From Otis tarda (lineage: Eukaryota; Chordata; Aves; Otidiformes; Otididae): a stretch of 64,000 nucleotides of DNA. Of this stretch, positions 12,362 through 33,612 are shown one piece after another. The position numbers were made by a program, and so were the translations under genes. The DNA lies in contig CM048575.1 of the NCBI GenBank assembly GCA_026413225.1, positions 4,182,001 through 4,246,000 on the forward strand, read 5' to 3'. Each line of letters begins with the position of its first letter. The stretch's first letter is position 1. The notes under the pieces are model-generated. The model saw only the letters and a program-made list of their open reading frames with translations, was not told where the DNA came from and did not search any database.

Positions 12362-12476
12362 AAATATAAATATTCTGGTTTTGTATTTTTGTATATTTTA
12401 ATCTTTAAGAAAAAAAAAAAAAAGAGAGAGAGAAAGGACGTAATTCCTGCAACTTATTCTCAGGTATTCGAGCAAT

Positions 12477-12484
12477 CTCAGGGA
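12477..12484 (+). promoter_or_regulatory. miR-125/lin-4 target site (8mer) in LIN28A 3' UTR
   Basis: CTCAGGGA is the 8mer match to the miR-125 seed and starts exactly 100 bases before the let-7 site. The order miR-125 then let-7 fits the classic heterochronic regulation of LIN28. It is the best candidate of the four CTCAGGGA copies because its surroundings are not GC-rich. Confidence 0.75.
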
Positions 12485-12576
12485 TAAAATGCCTCTGTAG
12501 CCCAGTGCTGGACAGAGAGGAAGGTTTTTTTCTAACAGCACAAAGACGTGGCGGAGTTTGTGTTGGAAGTGTAGAT

Positions 12577-12584
12577 CTACCTCA
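12577..12584 (+). promoter_or_regulatory. let-7 target site (8mer) in LIN28A 3' UTR
   Basis: The sequence CTACCTCA is the full 8mer match to the let-7 seed. It is the only one I found in the UTR. Let-7 repression of LIN28 through such a site is the known double-negative loop with the protein's own block on let-7. Confidence 0.85.
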
Positions 12585-13995
12585 CTGGATGTTCGCTAGG
12601 TGGACTGACATGTTGTCAAGTTTTTTCGTTGTGTTTTTTGGTATGTTTGGGGTTTGTTTTCTTTTTAACTGTGTTTTAATAGAGTCTCTTTCCCTTTCCC
12701 CCCTGGCCTAAGGAGGAATTTGGGTCTGTAGAGCCGTGTGCGGGGATGGAGAAGCCAGGCAGTGCCACGGGGCAGGGAACAGCTGCTAGAGCCCGTGTCG
12801 GCTCCCCAACTCCAGATTTTCTCCCAGCCTGGTGGCTTTTGAGGACTGTCCTCCATTTCTCTCTCCTGTTTACACTCACACGTCCCCTCCCCGCCATCCC
12901 AATGGGAACACTCCAGTCCACCCCGTGCCCATGCCTTCCCTGTTATCGCCCGTGGGCTGGGACGTCACACAGGCTCCCAGCAGGCTGGTGCCGTGTGGCT
13001 GAGGGTCGGAAAGCTGGGATGGGGGTCCCAGCCCGCTCAGGGAGGATGTTGCAAGTGCTGACAGCGGCCAGGGAGGTTGGTGGGAGGCTGAGGGTTACCC
13101 TCAATCCCCTGCTCTAACTCTCCCTTGAGCTGACTGCTGTCCGTGACCTCCTGGGACGAGGGACCTGGCGCCAAGGCGGATCCAAGTCCAAGGGAGGTGC
13201 AACTGCTCCATCTTTCTTCTCCCTTCCCGGCTTCCCCCAAATGCTGGCTCGCGATGGCCGGGGGAAACTCTGGATTCCAGGTTTTGGGGCATTAACACTC
13301 CACTTTACAACCCGGGGGCTGGCTGGAGCCTTCCCAGGGAGGGCATCTCGCTGTGCCGGCGTGTCAGGACGTGGGCACGGTTTCTGCTGTTTTTTAGGTA
13401 GCGATAGGTTTAGATGAGGAGCAGGGCCGGAACAGACGGGGAGCTCCTACTCCATCCTCGCCAAGGGGCATCGCCAGGGGAACCCCGCCGAGGCTGCTGC
13501 AGCCCGGTGACCCCGCTGAGGCTTTGCTCTGCCCTGCAGCACGCAGGCGCCGGGGGGGACGGAGAGCGGCTCCCCAGCTGCTTGCCTGCCCTGCTCCAGT
13601 AGTTTTCGTGGTGAGGTGGTGGTTCTCTTCTTGGGAGGGTGGGGGGAAGGACTTTTTAGTTCTTGACTAGCAATGGGATCTATAGAAAACGACTTCAGGA
13701 AAACAGCTTTTGTCTGCACGGGGTAAATGCAATAGAGCGCACTGGGCTGCGCGTCTAAGCCTGGGCCTTGGTCCCGCTGCCGCGTTGCGGGGGGCTGTTG
13801 GCCTCCCCTCGGCGCCTCGGTTGTGCCAGGGAAACTGCTGCCCCCCTAATTCTCGTATCTGTCTTGAAGAATCACGTAGGACCTTTCCCCCCTTCCCCCC
13901 AGTTTAATGGCTTGGTGATTTTTCTGCTAGATTTCTAGTGTGTGTAAATACCTCTGTAAATCTTTCCATTTTCTCTCAGTATTCTCCTTGACTAT

Positions 13996-14003
13996 TGTTT
14001 ACA
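13996..14003 (+). promoter_or_regulatory. miR-30 seed match (8mer) in LIN28A 3' UTR
   Basis: TGTTTACA is the 8mer match to the miR-30 seed. A second copy is at 12867-12874. Both lie inside the inferred UTR. Confidence 0.45.
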
Positions 14004-14478
14004 AAAGTAAGAGGGAAAAAAAAAAAAAATAGAAAATAAAAATAGCCAAAGCATCTAATAGGTTATGGACCAGGGAGACAGGATCTTCTCTGTATACTCT
14101 GCCTTGCAACTCTGTGTGGGGATACGAGCTCTGTAACCATCCCTGTCCCGGGCTCACGCAAAGAGCAGGCGGCTTAGAGAATCACTCAGGTTTTCCCTCG
14201 GGGCCAGCGTGGTACCGGGATCCGAGAAAACAGGGAATTTTTATCTGTGAAGGGAAGCCACCTTGGAGAAGATGGGATTGATTCGCATCTTCTCGTTGCA
14301 TTTGCCGTTGTGGCTCTTCCCGTATCTTGACAATAATTAACTAAATTGCTGCACCATCACCCACCCCGCCCGCGCGCGGCTCGCAGGCGCCGGGCACTAT
14401 GCATTACGGGACGGCGGATCGCGGGCGGCTGAGGCTGCGCACTCAGGGTCCCGCCGTGACACAGGGAGGGGGAGCGTT

Positions 14479-14486
14479 TGAATGTA
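14479..14486 (+). promoter_or_regulatory. miR-181 seed match (8mer) in LIN28A 3' UTR
   Basis: TGAATGTA is the 8mer match to the miR-181 seed. miR-181 repression of LIN28A is reported in the literature on blood cells. Only the seed match is visible here. Confidence 0.5.
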
Positions 14487-14850
14487 TCAGGAAAAGCTGT
14501 CCCTCGCGGGAGGCTGCCCCGCTGCAAAAGCCTTGAGTCACAAGATTGTCTACGAGGAGACGGAAGAATGTAATCCATGTTTACTGCTAGCAACCAAAGC
14601 TTGTTTGTGTCAAACTCGTGAATTTTTATGACGTGGGTGGGAGGGAGGGGATAATCGGGGCGGCCCTGTGCGGCTCAGGGAAGACCCCGAGCCGCGCTTT
14701 CCAAAGAGATTTCCTGCTGGAGTCCCTGCAGTGAGATCCTCGGTTCCTGTTGCTGCGGGTTTTTCCCCCTCCTTCATTTTTTTTTTTAAATTTGTTTTTG
14801 TACCAACTATGTAAAATTTGCTTTTTTTTCTTTTCTTGGAAAAAAAAAAA

Positions 14851-14856
14851 AATAAA
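14851..14856 (+). terminator. LIN28A poly(A) signal
   Basis: AATAAA follows an A-run and is followed within about 30 bases by GT-rich sequence (gctgttggtgatgctctgtg), the usual cleavage context. It is the last strong signal before the minisatellite. Confidence 0.7.
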
Positions 14857-15014
14857 GACCATGAGCAATGGCTGTTGGTGATGCTCTGTGTGTGGTTACT
14901 GGGTTTTTTTCCTCCCCTGGGTTTGAGAAGCCCAGTCCCGAAATGTGTGCTGCCAGGGCTGGAGGGGGGGGGGCAGTGCTGGGAACTGGGGTACCCCACA
15001 GCTGCCTCACCTTG

Positions 15015-15640
15015 CAGCTGATAACCAGTCTGGCCGTGCTACCGGCTTCCAGTCCCCCGTAACCACCCTGACCTCACTCGCTACCAGCCTGCAGCTGCTT
15101 CTCCCCGTACCCCACCATTCCCCACAGCCCCCCACAACCAACCCAGCCCCACCGCCAGTTTGGCCCATGAGCACCCCGGCTGCATTAGGCCGCCTGAACT
15201 CTGGCACAGGCTGAACTGTCAGCCCATAACCACCCCAGCTCTGCCAGCAGCCTCCAGTCCCCCACAACCACCCTGGCCCTGCCATCGGCTTGCAGCCCCC
15301 CATAACCACCTCGGCCCTGCCATCGACCTCTAGCCCCCCATAACCGTGCTGATGCTGCCATCAGCCTCCAGCCCCTCATAACTGTCCCAACCCTGCCACC
15401 AGCCTCCAGTCCCCCACAACCGCCCCGGCCCTGCCATCGGCCTACAGCCCCCCACAACTGCCCTGGCTCTGCCATCGGCCTACAGCCCCCCATAACTGCC
15501 CAGGCCCTGCCATTGACCTGCAGCCCCCCACAACGGCCCGGGCCCTGCCAGGCTGCCTCAAAGCCAAGCTGAGCCTCCCTGTCAGCCTGCAGCTGCCCCA
15601 CAGCCACGCTGGCCTCGCCGTTGGCCTGCAGGCCCCTCCT
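15015..15640 (+). repeat. 38-bp minisatellite between LIN28A and DHDDS
   Basis: A tandem array with a 38-base period. The anchor CATAACC or CACAACC recurs at 15225, 15263, 15301, 15339, 15377, 15415, 15453, 15491 and 15529, each exactly 38 bases apart. Each unit also carries CCCTGCCATCGGCCT and CAGCCCCC variants. Copies at the left (from 15021) and right (to about 15640) are more decayed, and the stretch 15095-15220 is very degenerate. About 16 units in all. As 38 is not a multiple of 3, the open frame crossing it on the minus strand is not a protein repeat. Confidence 0.9.
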
Positions 15641-15699
15641 TCCCCGAGCTACCCCTGCCCTTCTGCGTTGTCCCAGAAGCGCCCGGGCCCCGCCACGGG

Positions 15700-15900
15700 C
15701 CCGCAGTCCCCCCAAAACCCCTACCGGCCCCGGCCCCGCCCCGCCCCTGCCCCGCCCCCGCCCGACAGCGCCCCTCCGCGCATGCGCACGAACCCTACCC
15801 CGCCCCGCCCCGCCCCTCGGCGCCGGCGGGGTGACGCAAGCGGAAGGGCACGTCATCCTCCGGCGGGGGCTGGGGCGGCGGCGCGGTGCTGTGGTCTCTC
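15700..15900 (+). promoter_or_regulatory. DHDDS CpG-island promoter
   Basis: A CpG-rich block with repeated GC boxes (ccgccccgcccc type) near 15735-15770 and 15800-15815, an NRF1-type palindrome GCGCATGCGC at 15778-15787, a CRE/ATF-like TGACGCAA at 15832-15839, and an ETS-like CGGAAG next to CACGTCAT near 15841-15856. There is no TATA box, as expected for a housekeeping gene. The start site is probably within 15,880-15,960. Confidence 0.7.
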
Positions 15901-16195
15901 GTTCCACCGGCTGCTCTCCTGCCCTCGGCCGCCGCTTCCCTCCCCTGACCGAGCCGGGGGAGGCCTGAGGGGACGCCCCGTTCCTGCCTCCCGTGCCTGG
16001 CTCACCCGGGCGGGGGGGATCCGGGTGCACGTCCCTCTCTCCGCCTCCGCTCGCTGTCGGTAGGGCGAGCGGCCCGGGCCCGGGAAAGCTTCCTGGCTGC
16101 ACCCGGCCGGCTGGGCCTAAGCGGTTCGCGTCGCTTCTGGCGCCCCGTCCCTGCCGTACGGGCGCGGGGCTTCGCGGTGAAGGTCGGTTTTTAAG
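15890..16195 (+). other. DHDDS: DHDDS non-coding exon 1 (inferred)
   Basis: A GC-rich leader ends at a strong donor reading tttttaag|gtgagtg at 16195/16196. DHDDS genes have a non-coding first exon with the start codon in exon 2, so this donor is the likely partner of the acceptor at 17114. The 5' end is a guess. An alternative donor (ctgtcg|gtaggg) lies near 16060. Confidence 0.5.
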
Positions 16196-17114
16196 GTGAG
16201 TGTGTAAAATCGGCTGTGAAAGAGCGATGGCTGCCAGCAGCCGGAGGCGGCACTGGGAGGGGACGTGTTTCCAGCCTGAGCTGTTCAAGGGGAGCGCGGT
16301 AGGAGCTTTAGTAGCAGAGCCCGAGCTTCGGCAGTGCCTCGCTGTAATGGTTTGCGGCTGGGCATCCCTTCCCGAGGGAGGGGGCAGAGGCGGCCCCTAC
16401 GGAAAATAAGTGCAGTCGGTGTAATTCGAATCTGCTTCCGTCCCTGGTTTGGTGGGATCTGGGTGGTTGGATCTGGGCCGTTGATCCCGCAGCTCTCTCT
16501 TCAGAGCTGCTTTGCCTGCGTCTCTCCCAGCTGGGAGAATTGAGGATTAACGTGGAAGCTCAGCAGGCTCTTGTATCTTGTTAGCTCAGACCAGATCTTA
16601 GTACTCAATGTGCAGATAACGTGGCAGAAAACCCAGTATTTTTGCAGCTCCAGAGGCTGAAGTTCTGTACTTATGAAGGAAAAATATCAGTGGTGGCACA
16701 AGTGCGGGGTAGCTGGTGATGTAGATGTTTGCTTCATTTGAAGGATTTTCAACACAAAAGCATTGAAGGTCAGTTTGCGCTGCTGCCACCCTGTGACTCG
16801 CCTGGCGGCAGCTCGCATTACAGGTCTGTGCTAACTCACCAGCTAGTTCAGCTGGAAGGCACAGCTTTTTTTTTCCTTGTTACCAGCTAGTACAGAATCC
16901 ACTCTGATGATGTATAGCAGGAAAGTTCCAGAGCTCGTTTCTGAGCTCCCCCATTTTCTGGTTATTTGGAGTATTTGTACAGGTGATTAAAAGGGCTCCA
17001 AAGCAGACAGTCAAAGCTTATTTTTGCAAGGTGATGGTTTGTAGTGTTGCTTGGGGCTCAGACAGAATCTTCTGCACCTCTAACCCCTTTGTTTTCATCT
17101 TCCCATTGAAAAAG
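16196..17114 (+). other. DHDDS: DHDDS intron 1
   Basis: Between the inferred donor of the leader exon and the acceptor before the start-codon exon. Composition changes from CpG-rich to AT-balanced within the first few hundred bases. No other feature seen. Confidence 0.55.
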
Positions 17115-17135
17115 AAGAGGAGCTCTCGGTAAAAC

Positions 17136-26649
<9,514 letters not shown>

Positions 26650-28030
26650 CATAGGTGCTGGGTTGTTCTTGGGAAGACAATTTCTAACCGTGTTAGAGGG
26701 AACAGCTGCTGCCCAGAGGAATTCATTTGGGGCGCTTCTGCAGCGGGGATGCAGGGCTGCTGTAGGACTTTACGTCCCCGCTGGCCCTGTCCAAGGGCAG
26801 GGACAGAGTACTGTGAACCTTTCTCGTTCTGTGAATGCTGCTGAGGAAGGTAATGCCGTCCTTCTGTCTCGCCTCCCTGCCCCTGGTGATGGAGAATACA
26901 CACACCCCACCATATCCCTGCTGCTTGGTACTTTGCAGGCCTAACTGTTTTGGTGACAAGAAGTTACCTAAAACAAGCTTCCAGTTCTGTTTGACTCATG
27001 AGTTGGCCCAGGCAAACCAATTCAGTCCTGTTAAATCAGTCTGGATTTGAATTCTTTATGTGGCTTTGCAGTAGTGAGACTTCTGTTGAGATTTCCTCTG
27101 CTGTGCCATAAAGGGAGCCTTCCTTTCTGTAGGGAGAGGATTATTCCTGGTGTAGAAGAGAGCCCTGTGCCAAGCAGTGGCAGAGATATTCCCCACTGCC
27201 TACTTCATGACAGCATCTTGTCTTTTCCCCACCTTACTGTGCTGGTTTTGATGTATCTGCTCTTGGCTTCCAAAGAGCTAAAGCGAGGTGTTGTCAGCCT
27301 CGCCATAAAGAAAAAAAGAACAAAAAAAAAAACCCCTCCAAAGCTTCATCGGGTCCTGTGATCCCTTCTGTGCAGTGTGTGGGGAAAACCCAAATGCCTA
27401 AGATGCGGATGTTGCAACAGACTGACTGTGCTTAGGAAAGAGGCTCTGAGCAGGCAAGGAGAAAGGATTGGTTGGGAATTAGCTTCATGGCTTAAAAAGG
27501 AAAAGAAGTTAGTTGAAACCAGGTGATGGATACGGTATGCCAAATCCCTCTGAGACCTCTCTCAAGCTATGACTTCACGTCCTGTTTCCAGGGAGTGAGG
27601 GTGGGTTTAGTTCAGGAACACAGTAGCCAAAACCAGCCCCTGACCACAGCCAGAATGGTTTAGAAGGGCTGGTTAGCTGATTTTAATGGGAGTGGCTGGA
27701 GCAGTTGTGGAGTGTTTGTTCTCAATTTTCCATCGGCAGGGAGATGGACTAGTTAATTTCCAAGATTGTTTCTGTCTCCAATTTCTCCTGGTTTCCGTCC
27801 CCATAGTCAAAATAACAGAGAATGTCTTGATTTTTGTTTCTGATGCACATGCAGGTGCAGCAGTACCAGCTATTGCTGGTTTTACAGTGTTCCTTTTTAC
27901 CTCCAGGTGAAAACTAGAAAATGCAGATCTAAAAGACATGTAAGTGCTGCAGCCTCAGCACTTTGAATGTGATTGTGAAGAAGATAACTACGTTGTCAAA
28001 TCGTGAATAAAGCATATTCATACCAAACTT
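26650..28030 (+). other. DHDDS: DHDDS 3' UTR
   Basis: From the stop to shortly after the AATAAA at 28006. The open frames here are on both strands and unlike any family I know. An A-rich patch lies at 27309-27335. Confidence 0.65.
28006..28011 (+). terminator. DHDDS poly(A) signal
   Basis: AATAAA in tcgtgaataaagcatattc, 1.36 kb past the stop. It is the first canonical signal I found in the UTR. Confidence 0.65.
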
Positions 28031-29340
28031 ACTTAAAAAACAAGCCGAACATTTAAAAGTACGTGGAGCTTATTCTAAGGTGTCATGAAGTTGGCATCCA
28101 GGTCTAATACGATATTGTTTAACCTGTGACAGACTCCTCATCTGATTCCTGTTAGACTGAAAAATGCTTTGAAGGCTGTGTTCTTTTGACAGTCTAGTGT
28201 GAGCAGCTTGCTGATACCCCAAGGCTTGGCCGAATGAAGCTCCGTGCACGAACCTCCTCTTGTGTAAGTAGCAAACAGCTTGGATAAAAGCGTGCTGAGA
28301 TGATGGGACCTGTCGATTTTAAACATCTTTTACTGTATTTTATTTTCTCTGTCTTCACATTTTAGGAAGCTATCTGTGGAAATAGCTTACTCTCCATGTG
28401 ATGGAGCACTCCCCAGTCTGCTTTGCCAGGCTGATGAGGAGACTGTTTTCTACACCAGAATGTATTTTTGCCTTTAAACAGAAAAAAAATAAGTTTTCAG
28501 TTGTGTTATGATGCTACAGGTGACCAAAGCTACAGTGGTGGATTTCCACAATGTAGTAGGACTGTTGCAGGTGTGGTAATTGAAGGATCTGGTTTACAGA
28601 AGGCTTGCAGGGAAAGTTTTTAATCCCTTTTATAAAAGCCATTGCTGTAGTAGGGGAGGAGAAAACATCAGTTCTTCAGGCAGTGGAAAAAGGCTTGTGT
28701 TACCTGACGGCATGTTTATTCCACCTGCATCAGTTATTCCAGTAAAATGCCACTTTTCCCCGTAAGCCGTGCTTCGTTAGAGGGTGGGCACAAGTTGCAC
28801 AGGCAAACTGTGAGTTTCAGGAGCGCATCTTTCCCACAAATCTTTGTGACAGTTGTGGAAATGGAGCAACAGCCTTCCTTCAGTGAGAATTTAACTTCTC
28901 TAATTCGTGTTTGTACGGCGAGGATGTGAAAAATCAGCACGACAGGAAAAAAAGGTGCTCTTCTCTGAGGTCTGAAAAAGCCTGAGGGAATACCTGGGGA
29001 TGGGAAGGGGAGACGCGTGCTCCCTGGGGTGTTTGGATGAAGTTCAGTGAGAGGGGGGTGGAGGTTTGGGGACAGCGAGGTGCTGTAAGGCTGTCCTGGA
29101 AGGGGGCTTCTAGCAGAGGGGCTGTGCCTGTACCCAGGGGTGAGAAATAGCCCCCGTTGGAAGGACCCCAACTTTACAACTCGCTTAGTGCAAGCAGTGC
29201 GCACCTGTGTGAATTCAATGTACATTTTCTTGCATTTGGATTATTTCCCTTTTATTTTAGCACAGCCTCTCTCTCCCCCTTCCTTCTCTTTGCCTATAAC
29301 TCTCCCTCTCTCCCTCTTTTACAGGAAAAAGTGCGTGCCC
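28031..29340. other. DHDDS-HMGN2 intergenic region
   Basis: No gene recognised. The right end (about 29,265-29,332) is a pyrimidine-rich tract (ctctctcccccttccttctc type) leading into the HMGN2 CpG island. Confidence 0.7.
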
Positions 29341-29865
29341 TGACCGCCCAGCCCTGCGCTGTCTCCGGGAGCCTCTCCCGCCCGGCGGGGGGGGGGGGGG
29401 GGGGCTCGGGGGGGAGTTGCCGTGCTCACCGGAGGGGCCCCGCGCCTGCCGCAGTGCTGAACGAACAGCTCCGCTCACCTGCGCGCTGCTCCGCGCACCC
29501 TTGGGCGCCCCCGCACCCCCCGCGCCGAGGAGGGGTTGCGGGAGTCCCATTTTCCCCGCTTTTTCTCCCCGGCCGGCCCCCCGTTTTTTTTTTTTCCGCC
29601 TGCTCCCCTCAGCGTTTCCCGCCCCCGGACCAGGCGCGCGGGGGGAGGGGGGAGGGAAAAGGGCGGGGGGCACGAGGCCCCGTTGCGCGCGCGCCACGGC
29701 CTCAGCGCGGGCCCCCCCTTCCCCATCCTCCCCTCATCCCCGCCTGGCCCCACCCCACGTGACCCAGGCCAGCCAATGGGCAGACGGGGCGGTGGGGATC
29801 CGGCTGGAACCGGTTGGGCCGCGTCCGGCTCTATATAAAACTTTATAAACACCCGATTCAAATCA
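29340..29865 (+). promoter_or_regulatory. HMGN2 CpG-island promoter with CCAAT and TATA boxes
   Basis: A CpG island spans roughly 29,340-30,890. An E-box CACGTG at 29756-29761 (reading CACGTGAC, also ATF-like), a CCAAT box at 29773-29777 and a TATA box TATATAAAA at 29832-29840 are in proper order. They predict a start near 29,862-29,870. Runs G18 (29387-29404) and G7 (29408-29414) lie upstream. Confidence 0.8.
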
Positions 29866-30116
29866 GTGTCGGGAGCCCAGCGCGCCCAGCCGGGAGGGAG
29901 CCCCCGCCGAGCCGCCCAGACAGCCGCTCCGCTCCCTCCATTCCCCTCTCCTCGCTCCCTTCCCCCTCTTCTCGCCGCCGCCCCGCACCGAGCGCGCCCG
30001 GCTCCCCCACCCTCCCCTTCCTCCGCCTTCTCCCTCCGCCCCCTCACGCCGCCCAGCCGAGCTCCCCTCTCTCCCTCTCACGCACACACACACACACAAC
30101 ACGCCCGCACGGAGCC
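29866..30116 (+). other. HMGN2: HMGN2 5' UTR
   Basis: The leader between the predicted start and the ATG is pyrimidine-rich and carries a CA repeat at 30083-30097. The ATG context (ggagccatgc) is acceptable. The 5' end is inferred from the TATA position. Confidence 0.65.
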
Positions 30117-32748
<2,632 letters not shown>

Positions 32749-33612
32749 AATGTGTGAATTTTTGATAACTGTGTACTTCTGGTGACTGTACAGTTTGAAA
32801 TACTATTTTTTATCAAGTTTTATAACAATGCAGAATTTTGTTTTACTTTTTTTTAAGCTATGTTGTTAGCACACAGACCGCTTCGTTGTTGTGTTGGGGG
32901 AGGGGAGGGGGCAGTGGGGACGAATGTCGCTTAGTCTATTTCTCAGAATCTAAATTTTAATAAGAAAAGTTTTCCCAGTCCCCCAGTTTTTGGAAGGAGA
33001 GCCCTTCCTGAATAGAGGAGGAAGGGATTCCTTCGTGCTGCACGTCTGTTAAGTTCTGTGAAGTGTATCTGAGTGAACATCGAAGTTCCCAAGATGCCTG
33101 TTGCCGACTTCAAAACCCCAGGTCGTAATGCCCTCTGTATTTCCTTTCACGTCCTCGTTGTTTGCCTAGAGCCCATCACTCCGAAATACGGCAGAAAACG
33201 GCATTTTGGGACTTACCACTCTAGATGCATTATCAGGTGATCCAGACTTCTGTCTAATTTGGGATATAATGGCTCTAAAAGGAGCTGTACTTCCTCTTTT
33301 TTATTGTGTATCTTCAGATTAAGAAACCTGCATTTCAATTTTTTTCCTCGAAAAGTCAGGGTAGGTTTGTGAAGAGTTGTTAAACAACATGCTAAATGTG
33401 AAAGTGTCCACCCTCACTCTAAACTTTTCCCTCTACGAGTATGAAATGAAGATTCTTCAGTTTTATAGCAACTTTTACGTTTTGGTAGTCCATGAACGGA
33501 GGGGAGTTTGACAGTTGTTGTAAAATGTTGCGGATTGTAGCCCATGTCCTGCCTAAATTACCATGATTGTTTATGAAAAGTACCTTTAATAAAGCTGGAT
33601 ACGGTTTGGCTT
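32749..33612 (+). other. HMGN2: HMGN2 3' UTR
   Basis: From the stop to just past AATAAA at 33588. The sequence is AT-rich, and its length of about 0.86 kb fits the long, slowly evolving 3' UTR known for HMGN2 in vertebrates. Confidence 0.7.
33588..33593 (+). terminator. HMGN2 main poly(A) signal
   Basis: AATAAA in ctttaataaagctgg, followed by GT-rich sequence (ggtttggcttgg). Further AATAAA copies at 33985-33990, 34879-34884 and 34893-34898 could serve longer isoforms. Confidence 0.7.

Larger units (their letters stand above)
11005..14870 (+). other. LIN28A: LIN28A 3' UTR
   Basis: From the stop codon to just past the AATAAA at 14851 there is no acceptor followed by LIN28A-like coding sequence. 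A 3.9-kb 3' UTR fits the long regulatory UTR of this family. It contains an A21 run (11254-11274), a T24 run (12338-12361), an A14 run (12410-12423), a let-7 8mer, several miR-125 8mers, miR-30 and miR-181 8mers, a CpG-rich patch near 14360-14455 and a possible earlier poly(A) signal at 14035-14040. The 3' end is inferred, not observed. Confidence 0.75.

Noticed and set aside
15185-16288. 367-codon minus-strand frame with Gly/Trp/Arg-rich repeats
   Set aside because: The apparent repeats come from the 38-base minisatellite, which shifts frame every unit. The rest is the DHDDS CpG island read backwards.
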